This document shows positions 18,690 to 27,531 of a DNA stretch of 45,037 nucleotides, piece by piece. The DNA comes from an uncultured Kiritimatiellota bacterium (GTDB taxonomy: Bacteria; Verrucomicrobiota; Kiritimatiellia; RFP12; DVOR01). Location: NCBI GenBank assembly GCA_944389545.1, contig CALXMT010000020.1, positions 1 through 45,037 of the forward strand. Reading direction: 5' to 3'. The notes below the pieces were generated by a model. That model was not told the DNA's origin, did not search any database, and saw only the letters and a list, made by a program, of their open reading frames with translations. Within the stretch, counting starts at the first letter, position 1. Each line of letters starts with the position of its first letter. A program made the position numbers and the translations under genes.

Positions 18690-19931
18690 ATGGCAATGGT
18701 TTTGGATGACCTCAAAGGCATGGTTGCCGGCACGTGCGTTTCCGGCGGCCTCGACTCGCGCACCATCGCGAAGGTGATGATGGAAGCCGGCGTGAAGGTG
18801 ATCGGCTTCACCGGCGGCATCGGCCAGCCCGATGAAAAGGACATCAACGATGTGGCCAAGCGCATGGCGCCCACCGGCATCGAGACCGTCATCGTCGACC
18901 TGCGCAACGAAATGGCCGACGCGTGCATCGAGGCCATCAAGTGCCAGGCGATGTACGACGGCGGCTACTGGAACTCCACCGGCATCGGCCGCGCCGTCAC
19001 CATCAAGGGCCTCATCCCCGAGATGAAGAAGCGCGGCGTCCAGGTCCTCGTCCACGGCGCCACCGGCCGCGGCAACGACCAGATGCGCATCGAGCGCTAC
19101 ACCAACGTCTTCGCCCCCGAGATGAAGGTCTACTCCCCCTGGCGCGACGCCGGCCTCCTCAAGAAGTTCCCCGGCCGCACCCAGATGGTCGACTACCTCG
19201 CCCAGTTCGGCATCGTCGCCTTCGCCGGCGGCAAGAAGAAATACTCCACCGACGCCAACATGGCCGGCCTCTCCCACGAAGCCGAGGACCTCGAGAGCAT
19301 GGAGACCTCCATGACCATCGTCGAGCCCACCATGGGCGTCTGGCCCTGGCAGGCCCCCGACAAGCCCGAGCAGATCACCATCCGCTTCTCCAAGGGCCGT
19401 CCCGTCCAGATCAACGGCAAGGACGTCACCCCCCTCGAAGCCATGATGCTCGCCAACGAAATCGGCGGCCGCAACGGCATCGGCATGAAGCACGCCCTCG
19501 AAAACCGCATCATCGGTACCAAGAGCCGCGGCGTTTACGAGGCCCCCGGCATGGAGCTCCTCGGCTCCGCCATCCGCTACGTCTACCAGGCCACGATGGA
19601 CCGCCGCGCCACCCTCTTCTTCCTGCAGCTCTCCAAGCTCATCTCCGACCAGATCTACGACGGCCGCTACTACGACCCCACCACCGTCGCCGCCCGCAAC
19701 GCGGTCGACACCCTCGCGCAGTACGCCGACGGCACCGTCAAGTTGAGCCTCTACAAGGGCAACATCCTCTTCGACGCCCTCACCGACTGCCCCCACACCA
19801 TCTACAACGAAGCCGACTCCTCCATGGAGGCCTCCGACGGCGTCAACCCCGTCTCCTCCCAAGGCTTCGCCGAGATCCAGTCCGTCGAGGCCCGCATGCT
19901 CGCCCTCTCCGGCCAAATCGCCGGCAAGTGA
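18690..19931 (+). CDS. argG: Argininosuccinate synthase
   Basis: ATP-dependent joining of citrulline and aspartate in arginine synthesis, cytoplasmic. 413 aa. The PP-loop reads VSGGLDSRT near the N-terminus (the usual family form is YSGGLDTS). HGATGRGNDQMRIE is the conserved HGxTGKGNDQxR block, followed by SPWRD and a long C-terminal tetramerisation part. ATG 18690 is nine bases after GGAG; a TTG six bases upstream and an ATG six bases downstream are possible alternatives. Strong terminator at 19949-19983. Confidence 0.93.
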   Translation: MAMVLDDLKGMVAGTCVSGGLDSRTIAKVMMEAGVKVIGFTGGIGQPDEKDINDVAKRMAPTGIETVIVDLRNEMADACIEAIKCQAMYDGGYWNSTGIGRAVTIKGLIPEMKKRGVQVLVHGATGRGNDQMRIERYTNVFAPEMKVYSPWRDAGLLKKFPGRTQMVDYLAQFGIVAFAGGKKKYSTDANMAGLSHEAEDLESMETSMTIVEPTMGVWPWQAPDKPEQITIRFSKGRPVQINGKDVTPLEAMMLANEIGGRNGIGMKHALENRIIGTKSRGVYEAPGMELLGSAIRYVYQATMDRRATLFFLQLSKLISDQIYDGRYYDPTTVAARNAVDTLAQYADGTVKLSLYKGNILFDALTDCPHTIYNEADSSMEASDGVNPVSSQGFAEIQSVEARMLALSGQIAGK

Positions 19932-19948
19932 GTCTGCCCCAACGGCAC

Positions 19949-19984
19949 AAAAAAGCCCCGAGCCTCCCGGCCCGGGGCTTTTTC
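19949..19984 (+). terminator. argG terminator
   Basis: AAAAAAGCCCCG(A)GCC, loop TCCC, then GGCCCGGGGCTTTTT. It begins 17 bases past the argG stop. Confidence 0.9.
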
Positions 19985-20570
19985 ATGTACCGCCCTACTC
20001 TGTCAAGCCCAATTGTCCTGGGGAAAAGTGGGACCGCAAAGACGCAAGGGGAGGCGCGAACCGCTTCGGGCTCCATCGGTCGCTCTGCGGCTTCGCCGCT
20101 GACCGCGACCGCCGCCCTCCGTTTCGCGCCTTGTGCCTTTATAAAGAGGAGAAGTCGGGGTGTGGGGCGAAGCCTCACCAACAAAACCAACCTTCAACCT
20201 TCCAAGCCTCCAAACTTCCACTTTCCCCTGTACCCACAGGCTCAACGGATGATGCTTCCCGAAAAACACTGGAAGCGCAAGGGATGGGCACGATAGTGTC
20301 CCGGGAAATCGGCAGAGCGTCTTTTTCCGCGAAGACGCCAATGCGCGCGAAGCCAGATGGGCTAACGCCAGTCGCTTTGCGGGCTAACGCCCGCTGATCG
20401 CTCCCTCCCGCCCATCGTCTTCGCGCTTGGGTCATCTTAAGAAGTCCTTTGGGCGCAGGAAAGTGGGGCGCGGGAGGGCGCACGACCGTGCGCCCGGCGT
20501 TAGCGCCCCATCTTTCCTGCAAGATTTGCGTCTTTGCGGTCTCCATTTTCCCCGGACAGTATTGCCCTGT
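19985..20570. repeat. Repeat mosaic with a TIR-bounded element (J core)
   Basis: No gene is seen. 20025-20144 is a B core (CCGCTTCGGGCTCCATCGG... to CCCTCCGTTTCGCGCC), also at 27044-27155 and, reversed, at 33205-33300. A CCAAGCCTCCAAACTTCCA tract (about 20196-20220) follows. An element about 275 bp long runs between TIR ends at 20291-20310 (CGATAGTGTCCCGGGAAATC) and 20548-20564 (TTCCCCGGACAGTATTG). Its inside (CGCGAAGCCAGATG..., GGGCGCAGGAAAGTGGGGCG, CTTTCCTGCAAGATT) is partly shared with 40376-40560. Confidence 0.7.
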
Positions 20571-20612
20571 ATTCTCTTGGAGTCGCCGGTGCACAGCGAG
20601 AATCCACCGTAT

Positions 20613-20639
20613 TTGACAAAGGTGGGGATATGCTATAAT
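20613..20639 (+). promoter_or_regulatory. Promoter of the DUF3857 gene
   Basis: Consensus TTGACA at 20613-20618 and TATAAT at 20634-20639 with TGC before it (extended). The 15-base spacer is short, but the TGn box compensates. An ATG inside the -10 (20638) cannot be the translation start. Confidence 0.75.
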
Positions 20640-20664
20640 GCAGAGAAAGATGAAAGGGACGCAT

Positions 20665-23600
20665 ATGAAGCGAAACGTTTTTGGGGCCGTTCGGATGTTG
20701 GCCCTTGTGGCGGCGTTGGTTGCCGCCGGTTGGGTGGACGCGGCCATGCCGCCGATGCCGGAGCGCACGCAGGCCGAAATGGCGAACACCCGCGAAGAAG
20801 CCTTGAAGCAGGCGGCGACGGCCACGCGGGCCATCGCGCCGAACGCGAACACACTCACATTGGCGGAGACCGAGTGGGCGGAATACCAGGCCGACGGCAC
20901 GGACATCTCGTGGATCGATTTCTGGGTGAAGGCGCTGACCGACCAGGGCGCGCAGGAGTTGCGCGTGATGCCCCTGTGGTTCAAGGAGGGCTACTCCGAG
21001 GCCGAGTTCATCCAGGCGGAGGTTGTCCGCGCGGATGGCACGATCGAGCCCATTGACCTCGCGGCGAACGTGGCCATCGCCACGAGCAACGACAGCACCG
21101 ACGCGAACATCTATGACCCCAAGGCCAAGCGCGTGGTGCTGACGGTGCCGAAAGTCGCCGTGGGCGACACGTTGCACGTGATTGCGGCCTTCCGCACGGT
21201 GCGCCCGCGCATCCCGGACACCTATTACACGCGAAGCGTCTTTGAGAGCTTCGACGGCCCCGTCCCCTACTCCACGCTCACCGTGGTGGCGCCCAAGGAA
21301 CTGCCCCTGCGCAGCAAGGCCCTGTTGGACGAGGTGCCCGGCACGGTCACGAGCAGCAGCGAAACCCTCGCCGACGGCCGCACGCTCCACCGCTGGGTGG
21401 CGCGCAATGTGCCGCAGAGCTTCCCCGAAGAGAAGATGCCCTCGCCCGAAATCCTCCTCCAGCGCGTCGGCCTCTCCACCTTCGCCACCTGGGAAGAGGT
21501 CTCCAAGTGGTACTGGGACCTCTGCAACCGCCACATGGCGACCACCCCCGCCATCGACGCCAAGGTGCGCGAGCTGACCCAAGGCAAGGACCGCGACGCG
21601 CAGATCGAGGCGCTCTTCGCCTTCGTTGCCCAAGAGGTCCGCTACATGGGCATCATCGCAGAGGAAGAGGCCCCCGGCTTCGAGCCCCACGACGTCTCCC
21701 TCACCTTCGACAACCGTTACGGCGTCTGCCGCGACAAGGGCGTTCTCCTCGTTGCCATGCTCCGCAAGGCCGGCTTCGACGCCTATCCCGTCATCATCCA
21801 TGCCGGCAGCCCCCGCGACAAGGAGGTGCCCATGCCCTTCTTCAACCACGCCATCGTGGCCATTGACGAGGGCAACCGCTCCTATCGCCTGTTGGACCCG
21901 ACCGACGACACCGCCCGCGCCGAGCTCCCGGCCTATCTCTCCGCTTGCTCTTACCTCGTGGCGCGCCCGGACGGCGAGACCCTGCTGGAGACCCCCGTCC
22001 CCTCCCCCGAAAAGAACATGGTGGAAATCGAGACCGTCGGCGAACTGGATGCCGCCGGCACCCTTCAGCTCACCTCCACCCTCCATATCGGCGGCGTGAA
22101 CGACAACGTCTATCGCCCCCTCTTCGTCCGCTCCCAGCCCGACCGCGTGCGCGATGTCTTCGACGGCCTCATGAAGCGCGTGGCCGCCGGCGCCGAGCTC
22201 ACCTCCATCGAAGTCTCCCCGAAGGACGCCTCGGACATCTCCCAGCCGCTCACCGTCACCGTGCGCGCCCGCGTGCCGAAGTTCGGCGTGCCCGACGCCC
22301 AGGGCCACACCCTCGTCCGTCTGCCCTTCGTCAGCCGCGTCGCCGGCATGGTCAACTTCCTCTTCGACGGCCTCGAGCAGCCCACCCGCACCTACGATTG
22401 GGTCATCGAGTCGCCCTGCGGCGTCCGTGAGACCCTCTCCCTCCGCGGCATCGGCACGCTCGGCCAGCCCGAGCTCCTCCCCGACGACCCCATCCTGAAA
22501 TCCAACGGCGCCTCCTACGACATCGTCTGCCGCCGCGCCGAGAACGGCGACCTCACCCTCACCCGCGAGCTCGTCCTCTCCCGCAAGATCTACTCCCCCG
22601 AAGACTACCGCGCCCTCCGTCGCTTCGCTGAGCGCATGGACCGCATCGAGGCCCTCCGCCCGCTCTTCATCAAGCCCGCCGTCCAGGACGTCGACGCCGA
22701 AGTCTTGCTGGCCGACAACAGCGTGACCCTCGCCCCCGACGGCACCGTCACCCAGCGCCAAGCCTCCGACACCCGTGTCCTCACCTTCCAGGGCAAGCGC
22801 GACCTCGGTGAGGCCGCCTTCACCTACAACCCCGACATCGAGACGCTCACCCTCAACGACATCGTCGTCACCACCGCCTCCGGCGACCGCGTCCCCCTGA
22901 ACGACAAGGAGATCTCCGAACTGGACGTCGACGGCGCGGCGCTCTCGCCCCGCTACCCGGCCTTCCGCCAGACCATCCTCTCGCTCCCTGCCGTCGATGT
23001 CGGTGCCACCATCCACCTCGACACCTCCACCGTGACCGCCGCCGGCGCGAGCGCGCCCTTCTGCGGCATCACCGTCTTCGGCGCGGGCGCCTATCCCACC
23101 CACGAGGAGCGCTACACCATCACCGTCCCCGCGCCCCTCGATGGTTCGCTCCGCATCGCCGAGCGCAACTTCGAGGGCGTCAACGTGACCCGCACCGTCA
23201 CCGCCGAGGGCGGCATGGTCACCCGCACCTGGGTCGTCCGCGACCTCCCCGCCATCCGCCCCGAGCCCGACACGCCCGCCGCGGTCTTCACCCGCCCCAC
23301 CCTCTACTTCGCCCTTGACGCCGCCGCCCCCGGCACCGCCCTCGCGCCCCTCTTCGCGAAGGCCGAGACCCTGCTGGACGACCTGCCCGAGAGCGTTGAA
23401 GCCCTCGCCGAGACCCTCGCCGAGGACCTTGACGGCGACGACCTCGATGGCCGCCTCCGCGCCGTGCAGACCTATCTCGCCCGCAACGTCCGTGCCGTCG
23501 GCCCCGCCTGGTCCTCGCTCCGTTGGGGCACCATGACCCCGCCCGCCGTCACCCTTGCCGAGGGCTACGGCAACCGTCTCGACCGCATCCTCCTGCGCCT

Positions 23601-24516
23601 GGCCCTCCTCCGCGAGATGGACGTCGAGGCCTCCCTCGTCTTCGCCTGTGGGGAAGACGATGAGTCCATCGCGCGCTTCGGGGAAGAGCTCGCCTTCACG
23701 GAGATTCCGCGCTGGCTCAACTGGGTCACCCCCTACATCCTCCTGCCCGACGGCCGCGTTGTCGGCGATGAAGGTGAGTTTGACGAGCCCGGCGCCGCCG
23801 CCATCTCGTCCCGCCCGCTCCTCACCGCCCAGGGCACCGTCCCCTACGTCCAGAACGAGGCGCTCCGCTCCCGCGTCGAATCCTCCATCCGCGTGATTGT
23901 CCAGCCCAACGGCGACGCCTCCTTCTCGCGCGACGACTACAGCTGGGGCCTCGCCGCCGGCCAGGTCCGCAAGACCGACCGCGACCTCACCCCCGAGCTC
24001 CGCCGCCGCGCCATCGCCGCCATCGCCGAGGGCTTCGCCTCCGGCGCCACCCCCTCCAGCCAATACCTCGTGGATGTCGACGCCTATCCCACCCGTCAGG
24101 CCCTCTCCGCCGAGGCCAAGGCCTATGCCCAGCGCCGTGACCGCCTCCTCAGCATCCCCGTCCCCGCCCTGGCCGGCCAAGTCTACGGCCTGCGCGGCGT
24201 CTCCCGCGAGAACCCCATCTGGCAGGGCCGCGTCGACAACGCCCGCAACAAGGTCGACCTGTGGCTCCCGCCGGGCAGCGAGATCATCTCCAGGCCCGAG
24301 CCCTTCGTCTACGCCATCCCCGGCGGCGGCACCTACACCCTCTCCTGCACCGTCACCCCCGCCACCGCGAAGGACTGGGGCCGCGTCACCTACGTCGCCG
24401 AATGCAACATCCGGCCCGCCATCCTCGATGCCTGGCAGTTCCCCGCCCTCATCGAGCTGGATCGCCGCCTCTCCGCCCCCACCATGCGCACCCTCATCAT
24501 CCGTCTCCCTGAATAA
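20665..24516 (+). CDS. Duplicated DUF3857/transglutaminase-domain exported protein
   Basis: A very large (1283 aa) exported protein of unknown function. A signal peptide (KRNVFGAVRMLALVAALVAA, cleavage likely near VDA) leads into a DUF3857-type beta domain and then a transglutaminase-like core whose catalytic triad is visible: C355 (NRYGVCRDKG), H395 (FFNHAIVAI), D411 (LLDPTDD). From about residue 680 the layout repeats: a second DUF3857-like part and a second core (VQTYLARNVRAVG..., EGYGNRLDRILLRLALLREM). In that copy the Cys position is replaced (R971 in the alignment by eye), so it should be inactive. The real start is ATG 20665; GGGA lies six bases upstream. It abuts tsaD, so the two are probably one transcript. 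Confidence 0.85.
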   Translation: MKRNVFGAVRMLALVAALVAAGWVDAAMPPMPERTQAEMANTREEALKQAATATRAIAPNANTLTLAETEWAEYQADGTDISWIDFWVKALTDQGAQELRVMPLWFKEGYSEAEFIQAEVVRADGTIEPIDLAANVAIATSNDSTDANIYDPKAKRVVLTVPKVAVGDTLHVIAAFRTVRPRIPDTYYTRSVFESFDGPVPYSTLTVVAPKELPLRSKALLDEVPGTVTSSSETLADGRTLHRWVARNVPQSFPEEKMPSPEILLQRVGLSTFATWEEVSKWYWDLCNRHMATTPAIDAKVRELTQGKDRDAQIEALFAFVAQEVRYMGIIAEEEAPGFEPHDVSLTFDNRYGVCRDKGVLLVAMLRKAGFDAYPVIIHAGSPRDKEVPMPFFNHAIVAIDEGNRSYRLLDPTDDTARAELPAYLSACSYLVARPDGETLLETPVPSPEKNMVEIETVGELDAAGTLQLTSTLHIGGVNDNVYRPLFVRSQPDRVRDVFDGLMKRVAAGAELTSIEVSPKDASDISQPLTVTVRARVPKFGVPDAQGHTLVRLPFVSRVAGMVNFLFDGLEQPTRTYDWVIESPCGVRETLSLRGIGTLGQPELLPDDPILKSNGASYDIVCRRAENGDLTLTRELVLSRKIYSPEDYRALRRFAERMDRIEALRPLFIKPAVQDVDAEVLLADNSVTLAPDGTVTQRQASDTRVLTFQGKRDLGEAAFTYNPDIETLTLNDIVVTTASGDRVPLNDKEISELDVDGAALSPRYPAFRQTILSLPAVDVGATIHLDTSTVTAAGASAPFCGITVFGAGAYPTHEERYTITVPAPLDGSLRIAERNFEGVNVTRTVTAEGGMVTRTWVVRDLPAIRPEPDTPAAVFTRPTLYFALDAAAPGTALAPLFAKAETLLDDLPESVEALAETLAEDLDGDDLDGRLRAVQTYLARNVRAVGPAWSSLRWGTMTPPAVTLAEGYGNRLDRILLRLALLREMDVEASLVFACGEDDESIARFGEELAFTEIPRWLNWVTPYILLPDGRVVGDEGEFDEPGAAAISSRPLLTAQGTVPYVQNEALRSRVESSIRVIVQPNGDASFSRDDYSWGLAAGQVRKTDRDLTPELRRRAIAAIAEGFASGATPSSQYLVDVDAYPTRQALSAEAKAYAQRRDRLLSIPVPALAGQVYGLRGVSRENPIWQGRVDNARNKVDLWLPPGSEIISRPEPFVYAIPGGGTYTLSCTVTPATAKDWGRVTYVAECNIRPAILDAWQFPALIELDRRLSAPTMRTLIIRLPE

Positions 24517-25575
24517 ATGACCGTACTCGGCATCGAAAGTTCCTGCGACGAGACCGCCGTCGCCGTCGTCCGTGACGGCGACGAGGTCCTCTCCTCCGTC
24601 GTCTACTCCCAGGTCCCCCTCCACCAGCCCTATGGCGGCGTCGTCCCCGAGGTCGCCAGCCGCGCCCACGTCCAGAAGATCCGCGCCGTCGCCGAGGAGG
24701 CCCTTGTCCAGGCCTTCCCCAACGACCCGGATCCTTGGGCCAAGGTCGACGCCATCGCCGCCACCCGCGGCCCCGGCCTCGCCGCCGCCCTCCTCGTTGG
24801 CTGGACCTTTGCCAAGGGCCTTGCCCTCGCCCTCGGCAAACCCCTCATCCCCGTCAACCACATGCACGCCCACCTCTGGTCTGTCCGCTTGGGCAAACCG
24901 GAGCTCCGCGGCGCGGACCTGTGGCCCCAGCTCGGCCTCGCCGTCAGCGGCGGACACTCCGCCTTTGTCGACTCCCCCGCCCCAGGCACCTTCCGCCTCC
25001 TTGGCCAGACCATCGACGACGCCGCCGGCGAAGCCCTCGACAAAGCCGCCAAGCTTCTCGGCCTCGGCTATCCCGGCGGCCCTGTCGTCGACCGCCTCGC
25101 ACGCACCGTCCCCCCGGAGGCCCGTCACGCCATCCGCTTTCCGGAGGGCCGCGTCTCCGCCGACCATCCCCTTCCGCCCGGCTGGAGCCCCGAGCTCTGC
25201 GTCTCCTTCAGCGGCCTCAAAACCGCCCTGCTCACCTACGTCCGGAAGCACCCCCCGCAGACCGAGACTGACGTCGCCACCATCTGCGCCAGCTACCAAG
25301 AAGCCGTCGTCGACGCCCTCGTCCGCCGCCTCTCCCACGCCCTCAACGCCGGCGCCTACCGCTCCATCGCCGTCGGCGGCGGCGTCTCCCTCAACAGCCG
25401 CCTCCGCGAGGCCCTCGCCGACCTCGCCGACAAACGCGGACTCACCCTCCTCCTCGCCCAGCCCAAGTACTGCGGCGACAATGCCGCCATGATTGCCGGC
25501 ATCGCCTCCGCCGGCCTCGCCCACCCCGCCCCGGACGCCCTCTCCCAAGACGTCGACCCTTCTCTCCCCATCTGA
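24517..25575 (+). CDS. tsaD: tRNA N6-adenosine threonylcarbamoyltransferase
   Basis: Transfers the threonylcarbamoyl group to A37 of ANN-decoding tRNAs with TsaB and TsaE; essential in most bacteria. 352 aa. ASKHA-fold signatures: LGIESSCDETAVAVV at the N-terminus, the metal-binding histidines in PVNHMHAHLWS, the AVSGGHSAFV glycine loop, GEALDKAAKLLGLGYPGGP, and the C-terminal SIAVGGGVSLNSRLRE and PKYCGDNAAMIA. The ATG directly follows the stop of the upstream gene with no intervening base, so translation is likely coupled. The 3' side runs into a GC hairpin that belongs to a dispersed purine-tract module. Confidence 0.96.
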   Translation: MTVLGIESSCDETAVAVVRDGDEVLSSVVYSQVPLHQPYGGVVPEVASRAHVQKIRAVAEEALVQAFPNDPDPWAKVDAIAATRGPGLAAALLVGWTFAKGLALALGKPLIPVNHMHAHLWSVRLGKPELRGADLWPQLGLAVSGGHSAFVDSPAPGTFRLLGQTIDDAAGEALDKAAKLLGLGYPGGPVVDRLARTVPPEARHAIRFPEGRVSADHPLPPGWSPELCVSFSGLKTALLTYVRKHPPQTETDVATICASYQEAVVDALVRRLSHALNAGAYRSIAVGGGVSLNSRLREALADLADKRGLTLLLAQPKYCGDNAAMIAGIASAGLAHPAPDALSQDVDPSLPI

Positions 25576-25576
25576 G

Positions 25577-25846
25577 GGGCGGCGTTGCCGCCCCAGAGAA
25601 CAGAAAACAGAGAACGGAGAACAGAAACGCCCCTACGGGGCGACGGGCGAAGCCGGAACCAAACTTCCAATTACGCATCCTGCGTATTCCTTCGTGGTTC
25701 TTCGTGCTTCCTCATGTCAGTTCCGCAAGGCAAGCTTTCCACACTTTCCCACTACTTCGCCCGTCGCGCGCTTGCCGCGCGTTCTGTTCTCTGTTCTCCG
25801 TTCTCTGTTCTCTATGCTTCGGGGCGCGTCAGCGCCCCGAAGAATG
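25577..25846. repeat. Inverted pair of purine-tract modules between tsaD and the MFS gene
   Basis: 25577-25664 reads GGGGCGGC hairpin, AGAGAACAGAAAACAGAG tract, ACGCCCCTACGGGGCGACG, GGGCGAAG. 25757-25840 is the same module reversed: TTCGCCCGTCGCGCGC, GTTCTGTTCTCTGTTCTC tract, GGGGCGC GTCA GCGCCCC hairpin. The second hairpin contains the stop codon of the MFS gene (25829-25831). The middle is AT-richer with no recognisable feature. Confidence 0.7.
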
Positions 25847-26989
25847 CGTCCACCACCAGAGGGCGTGGACCGCCAGGATGAGCGGCAGGGTGAGCAAGAA
25901 GGCCGGGTAGAACCATGCCAACGGCGCATGCCCGAAGAGCAGCCCGCCGCAGATGGGCCCCAGGGCCATACCCAAATCAATGCCGATATAATAAGTGCCG
26001 TTCGCGAGGCCCCGTTCCCCGGGACGCGCCAACAAAATGGCCGTGGACTGGCACACCGTGCACATGATGCCATAACCGCCGGCCATCAACGCCGCCGCCA
26101 ACGCCATCATCCAGAAGCCCCGCATGACCGTCAGCGCCGCAAGCGCACCCCCCGCGCACCCCACCGAAATCAGCAGGAAAACCCAAAAGGGCACGCGGTC
26201 AAACACCCGCCCGAGTCCCAACCGCAACACCACCAAGACACCCGCGTAGAGCGGGAAGAACCACCCCACCGAGAAGGTCAGGCCCTCCGCCTCCGCCAGC
26301 GGCACCAAGAAGGCCTGCGTGGCCATGTAAGGCATCGCGAAGAGCAAGATGATCGCCGCCACCGGCACCACCCGCCACTCGACAATCCGCAGCCGATGAG
26401 GCCGTTCCCGCGTCCGCGCCGCCGGCAACGCCTCCCCGCGGTCGCGCACGCACCACGCCAGAAACACCAACATCGCCGACAACACGGTCGAGGTCACGAA
26501 GGCGCACCCATAGCCCACGTGCTGATAGATGAAGACCCCCGCCGCCGGCCCCACCGCCATCCCGATGGCCGTCATCATCCCATAGAGTCCCATCCCCCAC
26601 GCCACCCGCTCCCGCGGCAGCAGCTCCGAAATCCACGTCGAAAGACTCACCGAGCAGCAGGCGAAGCCCAGTCCATGCAACACCCGCACCGCCAAAACCG
26701 CCCACGGCGCCCCCGCCAACAGATAGCCGGCCCCCGCCGCCACCATCAGCGCCGCGCCCCCAATCGTCAACATCCGCTTGCCCATCGTGTCGGCCAGGTT
26801 CCCCACCACCGGCCGGCTCAACAGCGAGACCCCGTTCATCAATCCGCCGGCCAGCCCCATCAGCGCCTCCCCCGCCCCCAGCGACCCCGCATAGCCCGCC
26901 ACCAACGGCGCCACCGACATCGGCCCCGTGAAATAAAAGAACGTCGCCGCCAACAGCAACGCAAAATCTCTCTTCCGTTTCTTGGTCAT
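25829..26989 (-). CDS. Major facilitator superfamily transporter
   Basis: A 386-residue inner-membrane transporter with about twelve hydrophobic segments in two halves. The loop after the second segment, GNLADTMGKRML, matches the MFS cytoplasmic loop motif (GxLaDrxGrrxx). The substrate cannot be told; the overall look is that of a drug/metabolite or sugar efflux type. The ATG at 26989 lies only six bases after the -10 box, so the mRNA should start on the A of the start codon (leaderless). The next Met is inside the first membrane segment, so a later start is unlikely. The C-terminus overlaps a dispersed repeat hairpin. Confidence 0.85.
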   Translation of the reverse strand: MTKKRKRDFALLLAATFFYFTGPMSVAPLVAGYAGSLGAGEALMGLAGGLMNGVSLLSRPVVGNLADTMGKRMLTIGGAALMVAAGAGYLLAGAPWAVLAVRVLHGLGFACCSVSLSTWISELLPRERVAWGMGLYGMMTAIGMAVGPAAGVFIYQHVGYGCAFVTSTVLSAMLVFLAWCVRDRGEALPAARTRERPHRLRIVEWRVVPVAAIILLFAMPYMATQAFLVPLAEAEGLTFSVGWFFPLYAGVLVVLRLGLGRVFDRVPFWVFLLISVGCAGGALAALTVMRGFWMMALAAALMAGGYGIMCTVCQSTAILLARPGERGLANGTYYIGIDLGMALGPICGGLLFGHAPLAWFYPAFLLTLPLILAVHALWWWTHSSGR

Positions 26990-26995
26990 GCCCCA

Positions 26996-27024
26996 AAGAT
27001 ACCGCGCCCCGCCCCCCTTGTCAA
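26996..27024 (-). promoter_or_regulatory. MFS gene promoter (leaderless arrangement)
   Basis: On the minus strand TTGACA (27024-27019), a 17-base spacer and TATCTT (27001-26996), followed by six bases and then ATG. The classical start distance puts +1 on the A of the ATG. Confidence 0.7.
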
Positions 27025-27039
27025 GTTTGGGTTACGCCG

Positions 27040-27440
27040 CCCCGGAGAGTTTTTCCGCAAAGACGCAAGGGGAGCGTGAACCGCTTCGGGCTCCATCGGG
27101 CGCTCTGCGGCTTCGCCGCTGACCGCGCCCGCCGCCCTCCGTTTCGCGCCTGGTCGTTTTCTCGAAGTCTCTCCCGTCGCCCCGCAAGGGCGTTCCGTTC
27201 TCCTTCCTCTATTCTCTGGGGCGCGTCAGCGCCCCTTGTCCAGCGTGCGCCAGCACGCCAAAATCTGCCTGAATCTGCGAAATCTGCGTTTCCCTACACG
27301 GCATGGAGGCTTCCAAGAAATCGGCAGAAACGCAAGGGATGGGCACGGTAGTGAGGCCCGGAGGGCCGAACGGTGAAGTGCCCAGGCCCTTGCGTTCCTT
27401 CGTGTCTTCGTGGAACCTTCCCCGACACGCTTGCCCTGCG
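27040..27440. repeat. Repeat mosaic (B core, purine tract, A core)
   Basis: No gene is seen. B core at 27044-27155; reversed purine-tract module at 27166-27238 ending in the GGGGCGCGTCAGCGCCCC hairpin; CAGCGTGCGCCAGCACGCC hairpin and ATCTGCGAAATCTGCG module (about 27242-27293); reversed A core (about 27300-27412). The right end, CTTCCCCGACACGCTTGCC, is a degenerate element end. Confidence 0.7.
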
Positions 27441-27468
27441 TTGGGCCTCAAGACACATAGGGGCACTT

Positions 27469-27477
27469 TGCTATAAT
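27469..27477 (+). promoter_or_regulatory. Promoter of the acidic duplicated protein
   Basis: TGC followed by TATAAT (27472-27477), a perfect extended -10. No -35 is evident. A leader of about 50 bases follows without a clear Shine-Dalgarno sequence. Confidence 0.6.
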
Positions 27478-27531
27478 AACGGGCAATGCCACGTGGATGG
27501 CGAGGACTCCCCTATCGAATCGGATTGACGC

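Noticed and set aside
20025-20144. B core read as a conserved structured RNA
   Set aside because: It recurs in both orientations at several gaps as part of mosaics and has no promoter; dispersed repeat is the simpler reading.
20500-25548. A 1682-codon minus-strand frame
   Set aside because: Antisense to the DUF3857 gene and tsaD, whose motifs are clear; the antisense protein is low-complexity Gly/Ala/Glu/Val.
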